Part shown: in pieces, positions 18,842-28,912 of the stretch
How the letters are laid out: each line of letters opens with the position of its first letter
Position numbering within the stretch: the first letter of the stretch is position 1
NCBI GenBank assembly: GCA_947503715.1
Contig: CANNER010000003.1
Location: forward strand, 62,001-126,000
Direction of reading: 5' to 3'
DNA: 64,000 nt
Origin: an uncultured Caulobacterales bacterium
GTDB lineage: Bacteria > Pseudomonadota > Alphaproteobacteria > Caulobacterales > Maricaulaceae
Program-made: the position numbers and the translations under genes
The notes under the pieces: model-generated
What the model was told of the DNA's origin: nothing
The model's database searches: none
Seen by the model: only the letters and a program-made list of their open reading frames with translations

Positions 18842-20914
18842 CTACCCTCCCGTCGTGCCGCGGAACGCGACAAGAATTAACAGCGCAACGCCCAAGAGCA
18901 TGACGAAGGCATAGTGATAGAGATATCCGGTCTGGAGTTTCGAAATCCGCTTCGCCGCACCGGAGGCAAAACTCGCCACGCCGTTCGGACCAAATCCGTC
19001 AATGATGCGCACATCACCGACTTTCCAGAACAGGTCACCCAGCTTGCGGGTCCCGCGCACGACTGTCGCGTCATAAAGCTCGTCAATATACCATTTATTG
19101 AGCAGGAAATTATAAAGCGGTGACCCGCCCGTTTCCGCCACATGGTCGATTTTCGCCTGAACGCTGCCGCGCACATACATGAACCACGCGATGATGAAGC
19201 CCGAGATAGAGGCGAGAAGAGGCAGGAGCAGCACCCAGTACGGATAACCATGCACCGGACGGAAGAGCAGCCAGTCTATAAAGCCCTTGGATTCATAGGC
19301 GGGATAATCACCCTCTGCCGCAGCCAATAAAGTATTCGAAATTGCCGCATGGGTTTCGCCGGACTTCCCGGGAAGTGACCCGTGCCAGAACCCGCCATAA
19401 TCCTTTATGAAATATTTGTAGAACATCGCACCCGCTGTGACCGCGCCAATAGAGAGTAGGACAAGCGGCAGACGCATATTCCACGGGCTCTCATGCGCCT
19501 CGTCGAAATATTTTTGCTTCCCGCGATGTTCCCCGTGGAACGTCATAATGATCAGACGCCAGCTATAGAAGCTGGTCATAAGGGCCGCCGTGATCCCGAT
19601 CCAGAAGGCGAAGATCGCCGCATTGGAGCCGCCGCGCGCATCATAGGCGGCTTCGATAATCGCGTCTTTAGAGAAGAACCCTGCAAAACCAAAAGTATAG
19701 CTGCCCGGAATACCGATACCCGTAATGGCGAGTGTGCCAATAATCATCGCGCCGTAAGTCCACGGCACTTTCTTCCAGATCCCGCCCATTTTGCGCATAT
19801 CCTGCTGATGATGCAGCGCGTGGATCACAGAACCCGCGCAGAGGAAGAGCAGCGCTTTGAAGAACGCATGGGTGAAGAGATGGAACATCGCCGCATTATA
19901 GGCCCCGACACCCGCCGCAAAGAACATATAGCCGAGCTGCGAACAGGTTGAGTAGGCGATGACGCGTTTGATGTCGTTCTGGACAAGCGCGACGGACGCG
20001 GCGAAGAGCGCCGTGAATGCGCCGATAGCTGTAATGAAACCGGAGGTATTCGGGGCCAGTTCGTAAATCGGATAAGCGCGGCAGACGAGGAAGACGCCTG
20101 CTGTCACCATAGTTGCCGCATGGATCAGCGCGGAGACAGGTGTCGGGCCCTCCATCGCGTCAGGCAGCCAGACGTGCAGAACAAACTGCGCGGATTTCCC
20201 CATCGCGCCGATGAAGAGCAGGAAAGCAATCAATTCAATCGCATTAAACTCCATGCCGAGGAAGGGAAGAATTGTATCCACACCGCCTTCAAGCGCGGCG
20301 AAAACTGTATCAAATTTGACGGAGCCGAACATGAGGAAGATGGTCATGATGCCAAGCGCCAGACCGACATCGCCCACACGGTTCGTCACGAAAGCCTTGA
20401 TCGCTGCCGCATTAGCGGACGGTTTTTTATAGTAATATCCAATGAGGAGATAACTCGCGAGGCCGACACCCTCCCAGCCAAAAAAGAGCTGGATGAAATT
20501 ATCCGATGTGACGAGCATCAACATCGCAAAGGTAAAGAGCGAAAGATAGGAGAAGAAACGCGGCTGATACGGATCTTCCTCCATATACCCCCAACTATAG
20601 AGATGAACGAGGGCAGAAACGGAGTTCACGACGACGAGCATCACCGCTGTCAACGTATCGATCTTGAACGCCCAATTCGCTTCCATGGACCCGACACTCA
20701 TCCAGCGGAGAACATTGACTGTCTCATCCGGTGCGTCGCCAAATCCGATATTCAGGAAGACGACCCAGGACAGGATGGCGGAGACAAAGAGCAGTCCGGT
20801 CGTGATAACCTTGGACGCCGTTGCATTCAGGATACCGGAGCCGAAACGCGTGCCCGCCAGTCCCGCGATAATCGCCCCGATGAGCGGCGCAAAAACGATC
20901 GTTAAATAGATCAC
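18842..20914 (-). CDS. nuoL: NADH-quinone oxidoreductase subunit L
   Basis: Distal antiporter-like subunit of complex I, with the long lateral helix at the C-terminus. The 690-aa protein starts at a GTG ([19 protein letters not shown]) 4 bp after the nuoK stop. Core motifs are [55 protein letters not shown] in part, [18 protein letters not shown] and [20 protein letters not shown]. Length is typical for alphaproteobacteria. Confidence 0.97.
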   Translation of the reverse strand: MIYLTIVFAPLIGAIIAGLAGTRFGSGILNATASKVITTGLLFVSAILSWVVFLNIGFGDAPDETVNVLRWMSVGSMEANWAFKIDTLTAVMLVVVNSVSALVHLYSWGYMEEDPYQPRFFSYLSLFTFAMLMLVTSDNFIQLFFGWEGVGLASYLLIGYYYKKPSANAAAIKAFVTNRVGDVGLALGIMTIFLMFGSVKFDTVFAALEGGVDTILPFLGMEFNAIELIAFLLFIGAMGKSAQFVLHVWLPDAMEGPTPVSALIHAATMVTAGVFLVCRAYPIYELAPNTSGFITAIGAFTALFAASVALVQNDIKRVIAYSTCSQLGYMFFAAGVGAYNAAMFHLFTHAFFKALLFLCAGSVIHALHHQQDMRKMGGIWKKVPWTYGAMIIGTLAITGIGIPGSYTFGFAGFFSKDAIIEAAYDARGGSNAAIFAFWIGITAALMTSFYSWRLIIMTFHGEHRGKQKYFDEAHESPWNMRLPLVLLSIGAVTAGAMFYKYFIKDYGGFWHGSLPGKSGETHAAISNTLLAAAEGDYPAYESKGFIDWLLFRPVHGYPYWVLLLPLLASISGFIIAWFMYVRGSVQAKIDHVAETGGSPLYNFLLNKWYIDELYDATVVRGTRKLGDLFWKVGDVRIIDGFGPNGVASFASGAAKRISKLQTGYLYHYAFVMLLGVALLILVAFRGTTGG

Positions 20915-20918
20915 TAGA

Positions 20919-21245
20919 TTACCCCTTCATCAGGTCGATATTTTCGACCGCGATGTTGCCGCGATTGCGGAAGTAAACGACAAGAATGGCAAGACCGACA
21001 GCAGCCTCAGCCGCCGCGACTGTCAGAATGAAGAGCGCAAAGATCTGACCCGCAATCGGGTCTGCGCCGGCGACGGGTTCCATATGAGTAGAGAAGGCAA
21101 CGAAATTGATATTCACGGCCAACAGGATGAGTTCAACACACATGAGGATAATGATGACGTTCTTCCGGTTAACGAAAATCCCGAAAACGCCGATGGTGAA
21201 CAGGATCGCCGCGACGATCAGGTAATGGTGCAATCCGATTAACAT
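20919..21245 (-). CDS. nuoK: NADH-quinone oxidoreductase subunit K
   Basis: Three-helix subunit of the complex I membrane arm (mitochondrial ND4L homologue). The 108 aa start [23 protein letters not shown] and include the conserved membrane glutamates in [15 protein letters not shown] and [10 protein letters not shown]. It is slightly longer than the usual 101-102 aa because of a short hydrophilic tail (ENIDLMKG). It lies 9 bp after nuoJ. Confidence 0.96.
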   Translation of the reverse strand: MLIGLHHYLIVAAILFTIGVFGIFVNRKNVIIILMCVELILLAVNINFVAFSTHMEPVAGADPIAGQIFALFILTVAAAEAAVGLAILVVYFRNRGNIAVENIDLMKG

Positions 21246-21254
21246 AGCGGTCCC

Positions 21255-21854
21255 CTACCCCAACCCTTGTCCGGGTTCGATATCGACGAGCTCGACACCG
21301 TCTTCCCGCGTGCGGGCCATTTGGTCCATCGCGTTCTGAATTTTGACACCCGACCTTGCACGTAATGTCAGCACAATCGCCCCAATCAGCGCCACGAGAA
21401 GGATCAAACCCGCCGCCTCGAACGCGCCCGCATATTGTGTGTAAAGCACATTGCCAATCGCTTCGAGATTGGTGACTTCGCTATCCGTGACCACAACGGT
21501 TTTGGACTCACCCGCAAAATAGGCCGCGCCAACCAGTATCATTTCTGCCAACAAAATAACGGCAACTATCATGCCGACGGGCAGATAGCTGAGAAAGCCC
21601 TGTTTCAGCTCCACAAAATCCACGTCCAACATCATCACGACGAAGAGGAAGAGCACGGCGACCGCACCGACATAGACCATAACGAGCAAGAGCGCGAGAA
21701 ACTCGGCCCCCATTAGGATAAACAAGCCTGCAGCTGAGAAGAATGTCAAGATGAGGAACATCACCGAATGTACGGGATTGCGGGCCGCCACGACCATGAA
21801 GCCGGCGGCGATAGCGGTGAACGCTAAGACGTAAAATGAAATTGCAATGAGCAC
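21255..21854 (-). CDS. nuoJ: NADH-quinone oxidoreductase subunit J
   Basis: Five-helix subunit of complex I (ND6 homologue). A GTG start at 21854 gives MLIAISFYVLAFTAIAAGF and 199 aa, with the diagnostic AARNPVHSVMFLILTFFSAAGLFILMGAEFLALLLVMVYVGAVAVLFLFVVMML region, including the pi-bulge helix. A hydrophilic C-terminal tail of about 35 aa follows the last helix. Part of the nuo operon between nuoI and nuoK. Confidence 0.96.
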   Translation of the reverse strand: MLIAISFYVLAFTAIAAGFMVVAARNPVHSVMFLILTFFSAAGLFILMGAEFLALLLVMVYVGAVAVLFLFVVMMLDVDFVELKQGFLSYLPVGMIVAVILLAEMILVGAAYFAGESKTVVVTDSEVTNLEAIGNVLYTQYAGAFEAAGLILLVALIGAIVLTLRARSGVKIQNAMDQMARTREDGVELVDIEPGQGLG

Positions 21855-21888
21855 GATTCGAGATCCTGATGCGAAGTTGTCGCAGCCC

Positions 21889-22377
21889 TTAACGGTAGGG
21901 CGCGTCCAAGGCTAGATTTTTTGCGATTTCGGTTTCCCAACGATCCCCGTTCGCGAGGAGTTTGTCCTTGTCATAATAGAGTTCTTCGCGGGTTTCCGTG
22001 GCGAACTCGTAATTCGGACCTTCGACAATTGCGTCGACGGGACAGGCTTCCTGACACAAGCCGCAATAGATACATTTGACCATGTCGATATCATAGCGGG
22101 TCGTGCGGCGGGAGCCGTCGGGACGCGGTTCGGCCTCGATAATAATGGCTTGTGCGGGGCAGATCGCTTCGCAGAGTTTACAGGCGATGCAGCGCTCTTC
22201 GCCGGAAGGATAGCGACGCAGGGCGTGCTCACCGCGGAAACGCGGGCTGATCGGCCCTTTTTCGAATGGGTAATTGATCGTCACTTTCGGACGGAAGAAA
22301 TATTTCATCGCGAGCATGAAGGCCGAGACGAATTCCAGCAGGAACGCGCCGCGAATAACTTGTTTGATACGGGACAT
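21889..22377 (-). CDS. nuoI: NADH-quinone oxidoreductase subunit I
   Basis: Carries the two [4Fe-4S] clusters N6a and N6b that pass electrons between NuoG and NuoB. The 162-aa protein has two ferredoxin motifs, [16 protein letters not shown] and [16 protein letters not shown], and the typical N-terminal amphipathic helix and [12 protein letters not shown] context. It sits between nuoH (10 bp) and nuoJ (34 bp). Confidence 0.97.
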   Translation of the reverse strand: MSRIKQVIRGAFLLEFVSAFMLAMKYFFRPKVTINYPFEKGPISPRFRGEHALRRYPSGEERCIACKLCEAICPAQAIIIEAEPRPDGSRRTTRYDIDMVKCIYCGLCQEACPVDAIVEGPNYEFATETREELYYDKDKLLANGDRWETEIAKNLALDAPYR

Positions 22378-22387
22378 ATTTTACTCC

Positions 22388-23479
22388 CTAAACCGCTTTA
22401 TCGCCGAGAAAGACGACAAATGTGGAGACAATCACGACCGCCGCCAGTGCCGTCGGCAGGAAGACTTTCCAGCCCAGACGCATGAGCTGGTCATAACGGT
22501 AACGTGGTACAATCGCTTTCACCATGGCGAACATGAAGAACAGGAACGCGGTCTTCGCGAAGAACCAGAGGAATGGCGGTACGAATTGAAAACCAACATC
22601 AGCAGGCGCATGCCATCCGCCGAGGAAGAGCAGCGTCATCATCGCCGAGAGGAGCATAATATTCACATATTCCGCGAAGAAGAACATCAGGAACGGTGTT
22701 GAGGAATACTCAACCTGATACCCCGCGACGAGTTCAGATTCCGCTTCCGGAAGATCGAAGGGCGGGCGGTTTGTCTCGGCGAGGGCGGAGATGAAGAACA
22801 ACACACCCATGTAAAACATGACCGGTGCGATCAGCAGGTTCCACAACCCATATTCGCCGACAGGATTCAGACGGAACATATTCCAGTTCCAAATGCCCGC
22901 GCCCTGCGCATCAACAATTGTCGTTAAGTTCATGGAACCACTGAGGAAAATTACGGTCAGGATGATAAAGCCGATGGAGACTTCATAGGACACCATCTGC
23001 GCCGCAGAGCGGAGCGCGCCCATAAACGGATATTTTGAATTAGATGCCCAACCGCCAATGATAATGCCGTAAACGCCAAGTGAACTCAGCGCGAGGACGT
23101 AGAGAACACCGACATTGATGTCGGAAATCACCCAACCCGGCGCGACGGGAATCACGGCCCAGGCCGCGAATGCCATAACGAGGCCGAGAATCGGCGCGAG
23201 GATGAAGAGGAATTTGTCCGACCCCGCCGGAATGACGATTTCTTTGAAGAAGAATTTCAACGCATCCGCCATGGTCTGCAAGAGCCCAAAGGCCCCCACG
23301 ACATTCGGCCCACGGCGCATCTGCACCGCCGCCCAGATCTTCCGGTCGGCCAGCACAAGCGCGGCCACGAGCAACGCAAGGGACAGCACGAAGAGCAATA
23401 CCTGCCCTGTCTTCAGAAGGGTCCAGAACAGCCAGTTCGTCTCCGACGCAGGCGTCACGGCTTGCATAATGGGGATCAT
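22388..23479 (-). CDS. nuoH: NADH-quinone oxidoreductase subunit H
   Basis: Eight-helix subunit forming much of the quinone-binding chamber at the foot of complex I. The ATG at 23479 ([16 protein letters not shown]) overlaps the nuoG stop by 4 bp (ATGA), so the open frame reaching 23530 is not the start; 363 aa. Motifs include the quinone loop [51 protein letters not shown] and [18 protein letters not shown]. Confidence 0.97.
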   Translation of the reverse strand: MIPIMQAVTPASETNWLFWTLLKTGQVLLFVLSLALLVAALVLADRKIWAAVQMRRGPNVVGAFGLLQTMADALKFFFKEIVIPAGSDKFLFILAPILGLVMAFAAWAVIPVAPGWVISDINVGVLYVLALSSLGVYGIIIGGWASNSKYPFMGALRSAAQMVSYEVSIGFIILTVIFLSGSMNLTTIVDAQGAGIWNWNMFRLNPVGEYGLWNLLIAPVMFYMGVLFFISALAETNRPPFDLPEAESELVAGYQVEYSSTPFLMFFFAEYVNIMLLSAMMTLLFLGGWHAPADVGFQFVPPFLWFFAKTAFLFFMFAMVKAIVPRYRYDQLMRLGWKVFLPTALAAVVIVSTFVVFLGDKAV

Positions 23480-25560
23480 TCCGCAGCCTCTTTCACAGTC
23501 GCGTTTTTCTCTTCGATGACGGCGGAACATTCGGCCATCACATTTGATGCGCGCGCAATGGCATTCGTCATGTAAAAGTCAACGATTGGGTTCACCAAAG
23601 GCTCGGATGAGAGACCGCCTTTCGCGCCCAAACTGGTCGTATCATACGCCTCATATTCAGGTACGGTATCCAGCGACATAAAGGTCGGATGGTCCGCGAA
23701 CAGTTTCGCACGAAGCGCTTCCAGATTGTCGTAAGGCAAGACGCGACCGACTTGCGCGGATAAGGCCCGCAGGATCGCCCAGTCTTCTTTCGCGTCACCC
23801 TTGGGTGGCACAGCGCGGTTAGCCATTTGAACGCGGCCTTCCATATTCACATAGAGACCGGATTTTTCAGTATAGGCCGCACCCGGCAGGATAACATCCG
23901 CAACATGTGCGCCATTATCGCCGTGGTGACCCTGATAGATCACGAAGGCATCTTTGATTTTGGATGTGTCGAGTTCGTCGGCCCCCATGAGGTAAACGGT
24001 CTCAATCGCGCCCTGTTGCGCAGCGTCGAGAATGGCGTCCGTCGACAAACCGCCCTCACCCGGGACGAAACCCATGTCCAAGCCACCAACGCGGGAGGCC
24101 GCACCGTGCAGGATATTAACAGTCGCGCCGGATTTCGCGAGTTGGCCGACAGCTTCGAGCAGCGACAATCCAGCCTCGCCTTTCAACGCCCCTGCGCCGA
24201 CAATAATGACGGGGTTTTTCGCAGACTTGAAAGTCTTGGCAAATCCGGAACGGGCTTTCGCAAATTTCGCGACATCCGCAGCGGAGGTTCCGACATGCTC
24301 ATAGCTGTAAGTCAGGTCGACGGCTTCGCCGATCATACCGATTTCGAGGTTACCCTCAATCCAGGTCTTCCGAATACGTGTATTGACGAGCGGCGCCTCG
24401 TGGCGCGGGTTCGTTCCGACCAACAGGATTGCATCAGCCTCTTCAAGACCTGCAATCGTCGTGTTGAAGAGATAACTCTGACGCGGGCCCTCTCCAATCA
24501 AAGAACCATCCTGACGACAATCGATGTTCTTCACACCGAGCGAGTCCATCAGGTCTTTCAACGCCTTCATCGATTCCGCATCGCAGAGGTCACCCGCAAT
24601 CGCAGCCATCAGTGACGGGTCACCTTTCAGCTTTTCTGCCACAACGCCGAGCGCTTCGTCCCAATTTGCAGGACGCAGCTTGCCGTTTTCGCGGATGAAT
24701 GGGCGATCAAGACGCTGACGTGCAAGGCCGTCCCAGACGAAACGGGTTTTATCGGAAATCCATTCCTCATTCACATCATCATTATTGATCGGCAGAATAC
24801 GCAATACCGCATCGCGGCGGCTATCGACACGGATGTTAGAGCCAACCGCGTCCATCACGTCGATCGACTCGACCTTGTCCAATTCCCAAGGCCGCGCGTT
24901 GAACGCGTAAGGTTTGGACGTCAGCGCCCCAACGGGACAGAGGTCGATCACATTGCCGGACATCTCGGAGGTTAGGCTTTCTTCCAGATAGGTCGTGATT
25001 TCGGCATTTTCGCCGCGATTGACGAGGCCGATTTCCTGCACACCCGCCACTTCGGTAATGAAGCGGACACAGCGCGTACACTGGATACAGCGCGTCATGA
25101 TCGTATTGACGAGCGGACCCATATGTTTGTCATCGACCGCGCGTTTATTTTCCTCGAAACGGGATGTATCGCGACCATAGCCCATGGCCTGATCCTGCAA
25201 ATCACACTCACCGCCCTGGTCACAAATCGGGCAATCGAGCGGGTGATTGATGAGAAGGAATTCCATGACCCCTTCCCGCGCTTTTTTCACAGTCTCGGAG
25301 TTTGTGCGGATATTGGCTGGCGTGCCGTCACGGTTCGGACGCAAATCTTTGACCTGCAACGCGCAAGACGCTTGTGGCTTTGGCGCACCGACCCATTCGA
25401 CGAGGCACATGCGACAGTTACCAGCGACAGACAGACGCTCGTGATAACAGAAACGCGGAATTTCCGCGCCGCCATATTCCTCACAGGCCTGCATCAGCGT
25501 GTATTCCGCTGGTACCTCGTGCTCGACACCGTCGATATTTAACTTGCGTAGGTCGGTCAT
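23476..25560 (-). CDS. nuoG: NADH-quinone oxidoreductase subunit G
   Basis: Iron-sulfur subunit of the NADH-oxidising arm. The 694-aa protein has an N-terminal 2Fe-2S ferredoxin domain ([19 protein letters not shown]), the HxxxC region [21 protein letters not shown], a 4Fe-4S pair ([11 protein letters not shown]...CPVGAL) and a molybdopterin-oxidoreductase-like domain without cofactor. The length is the alphaproteobacterial/mitochondrial form. It follows the CSD-TM2 gene by 43 bp rather than nuoF directly. Confidence 0.97.
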   Translation of the reverse strand: MTDLRKLNIDGVEHEVPAEYTLMQACEEYGGAEIPRFCYHERLSVAGNCRMCLVEWVGAPKPQASCALQVKDLRPNRDGTPANIRTNSETVKKAREGVMEFLLINHPLDCPICDQGGECDLQDQAMGYGRDTSRFEENKRAVDDKHMGPLVNTIMTRCIQCTRCVRFITEVAGVQEIGLVNRGENAEITTYLEESLTSEMSGNVIDLCPVGALTSKPYAFNARPWELDKVESIDVMDAVGSNIRVDSRRDAVLRILPINNDDVNEEWISDKTRFVWDGLARQRLDRPFIRENGKLRPANWDEALGVVAEKLKGDPSLMAAIAGDLCDAESMKALKDLMDSLGVKNIDCRQDGSLIGEGPRQSYLFNTTIAGLEEADAILLVGTNPRHEAPLVNTRIRKTWIEGNLEIGMIGEAVDLTYSYEHVGTSAADVAKFAKARSGFAKTFKSAKNPVIIVGAGALKGEAGLSLLEAVGQLAKSGATVNILHGAASRVGGLDMGFVPGEGGLSTDAILDAAQQGAIETVYLMGADELDTSKIKDAFVIYQGHHGDNGAHVADVILPGAAYTEKSGLYVNMEGRVQMANRAVPPKGDAKEDWAILRALSAQVGRVLPYDNLEALRAKLFADHPTFMSLDTVPEYEAYDTTSLGAKGGLSSEPLVNPIVDFYMTNAIARASNVMAECSAVIEEKNATVKEAAE

Positions 25561-25603
25561 TCTGTATCCGTGAAGAGTCTATAATCCAGCGAGAGCGAGA
25601 TGT

Positions 25604-26059
25604 TTAGAACCAAGCCTTATTGCCGTGAACATATTCGTCTTGGAATTGCTGCTCGTCTTTGACGAGATAGATAATAAATTCGATGAAGGCGATTATGCAG
25701 ATGATAAAGCCCGGCAGTATGAGGAGCCATCCAATTGTTCCGCAAAGAAGCATCGTGATCCCGGCCCCGGTTTTGCCCAGATAGAATTTATGAATACCAA
25801 AACCGCCAAGGAAGAACGCCAGAAGCGCAGCAACAATTTTGTCTTTACGACCCGCAACCGCATGGGATGCGCCCGCCATAGGATAAACACCGATCGCGAC
25901 GTTATCTTCCAATGGATCAAAATCTACGACCATGCCCGCGCGGGGCGGACCAGACTTAGACTTATATTCGCCGCCCGTGAATTTGTAACGTTGACCATCA
26001 GCGGCGGAAATCACACCGATATGTCGATCAAAATCGTAATCCAGTATCTTGCCGTTCAT
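25604..26059 (-). CDS. TM2-domain membrane protein with cold-shock-like N-terminus, inside nuo operon
   Basis: Function unknown. Residues 1-65 (KILDYDFDRHIGVISAADGQRYKF) resemble a cold-shock/OB-fold nucleic-acid-binding domain; residues 70-140 are a TM2 domain with KDKIVAALLAFFLGGFGIHKFYLGK and a second hydrophobic helix (LLILPGFIICIIAFIEFIIYLV). At 151 aa it lies 5 bp after nuoF and 43 bp before nuoG on the same strand, so it is co-transcribed with complex I. The composition is like its neighbours. A role in complex I is possible from position only; an unrelated passenger gene is the alternative. Confidence 0.8.
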   Translation of the reverse strand: MNGKILDYDFDRHIGVISAADGQRYKFTGGEYKSKSGPPRAGMVVDFDPLEDNVAIGVYPMAGASHAVAGRKDKIVAALLAFFLGGFGIHKFYLGKTGAGITMLLCGTIGWLLILPGFIICIIAFIEFIIYLVKDEQQFQDEYVHGNKAWF

Positions 26060-26064
26060 CGCCC

Positions 26065-27372
26065 CTACTCCGCTGCTTGTACAAAGATGGGCTTATCCGC
26101 CCGGTAATTATCGATGCGCTCTTCGATCTCGTGACGGAAGTGACGGATGAGACCCTGAATGGGCCAAGCCGCAGCATCGCCGAGGGCGCAGATTGTGTGG
26201 CCCTCGACCTGTTTGGAAACGTCGAGCAACATGTCGATTTCAGACGTCTTGGCATTACCGACAACCATCCGTTCCATAACGCGCCACATCCAGCCTGTAC
26301 CTTCACGGCATGGCGTACACTGACCACAGCTCTCATGTTTATAGAAGTAGGACAGCCGCGCGATGGCTTTCACGACATCAGTGGATTGATCCATGACGAT
26401 GACAGCCGCCGTGCCGAGGCCCGATTGGTTTTCGCGCAATGCGTCAAAATCCATGAGGACTGTATCGCAAATTTCTTTCGGCAGAAGCGGAACAGATGAC
26501 CCGCCCGGAATGACGCATTTGAGATTATCCCACCCCCCACGAACACCGCCCGCATGAGTTTCCAGCAATGTCTTCATGGGAATGGACATCGCCTCTTCGA
26601 CATTACACGGCGTGTTGACGTGGCCGGAGATGGAGAACACTTTCGTGCCTTTATTATTGTCACGGCCAAATTGCGTCCACCAGTCAACGCCGCGGCGCAG
26701 GATGGTCGGCACAACGGCAATAGACTCAACATTGTTCACAGTTGTCGGACACCCATAGAGCCCTGCATTGGCCGGGAATGGTGGCTTCAGGCGCGGCTGA
26801 CCTTTTTTACCCTCAAGCGACTCCAGCAGCGCCGTTTCTTCGCCGCAAATATAAGCGCCGGCACCATGGGCCATATAGATGTCGAAATCCCAGCCCGTAC
26901 CGCAGGCGTTCTTGCCGACAAGACCCGCCGCATAAGCTTCGTCAATCGCGGCCTGGATACGGTTGCGCTCCAGCACATATTCGCCGCGCAGATAGATGTA
27001 ACAGGCATGGGCTTGCATCGCGAAGGACGCCACGAGGCAACCCTCAATGAGGAGATGCGGATCGTGGCGCATAATATCGCGGTCTTTGCAGGAGCCCGGC
27101 TCGGACTCATCGGCATTGACAACGAGGTAATGCGGACGGTTGCCGACTTCTTTCGGCATAAAAGACCATTTTAGGCCCGTCGGGAAACCCGCACCGCCAC
27201 GACCACGCAGGCCGGAGGATTTGACCTGATCAATGATCCAGTCCTTACCCTGCGCCAGAATGGCGGACGTTCCCAACCACGCCCCACGGTCCCGTGCCGC
27301 ATCCAACCCGTGATCATTCAGACCATAGAGGTTCTGGAAAATACGGTCTTTATCTTGGAGAAGTTCAGCCAT
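26065..27372 (-). CDS. nuoF: NADH-quinone oxidoreductase subunit F
   Basis: The NADH-binding flavoprotein (FMN and cluster N3) of complex I. The 435-aa protein has the dinucleotide motif [18 protein letters not shown], the FMN motif [20 protein letters not shown] and the 4Fe-4S motif [15 protein letters not shown] with a later Cys in [14 protein letters not shown]. It starts 3 bp after the 75-aa gene and is followed at 5 bp by the CSD-TM2 gene. Confidence 0.97.
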   Translation of the reverse strand: MAELLQDKDRIFQNLYGLNDHGLDAARDRGAWLGTSAILAQGKDWIIDQVKSSGLRGRGGAGFPTGLKWSFMPKEVGNRPHYLVVNADESEPGSCKDRDIMRHDPHLLIEGCLVASFAMQAHACYIYLRGEYVLERNRIQAAIDEAYAAGLVGKNACGTGWDFDIYMAHGAGAYICGEETALLESLEGKKGQPRLKPPFPANAGLYGCPTTVNNVESIAVVPTILRRGVDWWTQFGRDNNKGTKVFSISGHVNTPCNVEEAMSIPMKTLLETHAGGVRGGWDNLKCVIPGGSSVPLLPKEICDTVLMDFDALRENQSGLGTAAVIVMDQSTDVVKAIARLSYFYKHESCGQCTPCREGTGWMWRVMERMVVGNAKTSEIDMLLDVSKQVEGHTICALGDAAAWPIQGLIRHFRHEIEERIDNYRADKPIFVQAAE

Positions 27373-27375
27373 GAC

Positions 27376-27603
27376 CTAATTCAAACCTCTCAATTTGTTA
27401 CCACGGGACTTAAAGTAAGAAAATAAAGCCACAATACCGAATGCGATGACGCATTTGATAATCGTACCCACAACACCCAATCCATCAAAAACACCACTCA
27501 CGTGCAAAATCAGCAAAATAAGTGCACCGATCCCGGCCGAAAAATAGGCAAGTTTATCGAACGAATCCGACGTCATCGATGAATTTTTTTTCTGCATGAC
27601 CAT
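27376..27603 (-). CDS. Small two-helix membrane protein inside nuo operon
   Basis: Unrecognised 75-aa protein. The ATG at 27603 overlaps the nuoE stop as TAATG, and its own stop is 3 bp before nuoF, so it is translationally locked into the operon. It has a polar N-terminus (MVMQKKNSSMTSDSFDK), two hydrophobic segments (about 19-38 and 43-62: FSAGIGALILLILHVSGVF, VVGTIIKCVIAFGIVALFSYF) and a basic tail (KSRGNKLRG). An open frame extends to 27660, but that part lies within nuoE. A real gene is supported mainly by the tight spacing and hydrophobic pattern. Confidence 0.7.
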   Translation of the reverse strand: MVMQKKNSSMTSDSFDKLAYFSAGIGALILLILHVSGVFDGLGVVGTIIKCVIAFGIVALFSYFKSRGNKLRGLN

Positions 27604-28724
27604 TACGCTTTGGCCTGTTTTGCAGAAGGTTTTGCAAGCGCCTTGGCCTGTTTCACCCACTCATCGCGTTTGATGCGACCTGGGAAGCGCGAGAGCGCGT
27701 CAGCTTCAATCAGCTTAATGTCTGCGGCTTTCCACGCACCAATCTGACGATAGTAATAGATACCCTTGGCGTTCAAATCGCCTTCAAATTTCGGGCCAAT
27801 ACCTTTGATTTTCTTCAGGTCATCGGGCTCACCATCTGTCGGGCCGTCCTTGTAAATGACTTGTGGCTTCTTACCAACGGGCTTGCTCGCACGTTTCGGT
27901 AGGCCTTTATTTGGTGCCTCGTCCACAAGCCCCGCCGTCAAATCTTCGCCGACATTATCAGGACGTTTCTTCGGATCACGGCTGGCTTTTTTCGTTGGAT
28001 CAACCCATCCACCGCGCGTCGCGCGACGTTCTTTCGGGTCCCACTCATAATAATTGATGGCCGCTTTTTGATCCGCATTGGGAAGCCTTTTCATCTTGCC
28101 GCGCGCATTGGATAGGTTCTTGGTCGTCAGCGCAATCGCACCACCTTTCGGCTCTGACGTGTGACGGTCATTTTGCGGACCGACCTTGGGCGTGCGCCCT
28201 GCGACGAGGTCATCCAGCAGCGCATCGAAACTCTCTGCCGTCAGGTCTTCATAATAGCTGTCGCCGTCTGCGTTGGAAATCTGCACCATTGGCGCATTGG
28301 CACAGGCGCCGAGGCACTCGACCTCAAGCCAGCTCAGCTTACCATCAGCGGACACCGTATTTTGCGGCCCAACCCGACGCGTCATGACCGCTTTCAAATC
28401 ATCCGCCCCACGCAACCAACATGGAGTTGTGCCGCAAAGCTGCACGAAATGCTCACCCACAGGCGCGAGATTATACATCGTATAAAATGTCGCGACCTCA
28501 TAGACGCGGATATAGGCCATGCCGAGCTTATCCGCGACAGCGCGCATCGTGACCTCGGGCAACCAACCGCCCGCATCCTTCTGCGCAATCCAGAGCGCAG
28601 GAATCAACGCCGAGCGCTGACGATCCGCCGGATATTTCGCAATCCACATATCGATTTCGGCCTCGGCCGCAGGCGAGAAGCTGTAAGCCTCCGGCTGCAC
28701 CAGCGCCATACGTTGCGCACTCAT
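27603..28724 (-). CDS. nuoE: NADH-quinone oxidoreductase subunit E with C-terminal HhH extension
   Basis: [2Fe-2S] (N1a) subunit of complex I. Residues 1-180 are a complete NuoE: thioredoxin-like fold with cluster ligands Cys97 and Cys102 (LCGTTPC) and Cys137 and Cys141 (CLGACANAP). A polar linker rich in Lys/Pro/Asp follows (about 180-300), then a helix-hairpin-helix-like domain (about 301-365: DDLKKIKGIGPKFEGDL...FPGRIKRDEWVKQAKALAK). At 373 aa it is roughly twice the bare subunit. Its ATG overlaps the stop of the 63-aa gene (ATGA). Confidence 0.95.
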   Translation of the reverse strand: MSAQRMALVQPEAYSFSPAAEAEIDMWIAKYPADRQRSALIPALWIAQKDAGGWLPEVTMRAVADKLGMAYIRVYEVATFYTMYNLAPVGEHFVQLCGTTPCWLRGADDLKAVMTRRVGPQNTVSADGKLSWLEVECLGACANAPMVQISNADGDSYYEDLTAESFDALLDDLVAGRTPKVGPQNDRHTSEPKGGAIALTTKNLSNARGKMKRLPNADQKAAINYYEWDPKERRATRGGWVDPTKKASRDPKKRPDNVGEDLTAGLVDEAPNKGLPKRASKPVGKKPQVIYKDGPTDGEPDDLKKIKGIGPKFEGDLNAKGIYYYRQIGAWKAADIKLIEADALSRFPGRIKRDEWVKQAKALAKPSAKQAKA

Positions 28725-28912
28725 TTCATAAACCTTGTGATTTGAACATCGGCATCCATCATGAAACCATCGGCCATGATTTTCCCGTGCGGCATGTGTG
28801 CGATGACGACATCTTCATTGGATTGAAGAACATGAAAGTGAAATCCGTCAGCCTGATAGGCGGACACAACCTCATAACCGAGCGCCAGATAATCCATGTA
28901 TGTCTTTTTCAT
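28721..28912 (-). CDS. Small protein of unknown function between nuoD and nuoE
   Basis: Unrecognised 63-aa protein beginning [20 protein letters not shown]. Its ATG overlaps the nuoD stop (ATGA, 28909-28912) and its TGA overlaps the nuoE ATG (28721-28724), so it is coupled on both sides; chance occurrence of two 4-bp overlaps in the right order is unlikely. The sequence alternates hydrophobic and polar residues ([29 protein letters not shown]), suggesting a small beta-rich soluble protein with several His and Met. No membrane segment or signal peptide. Confidence 0.78.
   Translation of the reverse strand: MKKTYMDYLALGYEVVSAYQADGFHFHVLQSNEDVVIAHMPHGKIMADGFMMDADVQITRFMK

Noticed and set aside
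20120-20905. 261-aa open frame antisense to nuoL
   Set aside because: Shadow of the nuoL codon pattern; charged, repetitive composition, no ribosome binding site, no domain.
23827-24615. 262-aa open frame antisense to nuoG
   Set aside because: Shadow frame; nuoG on the other strand is unambiguous.
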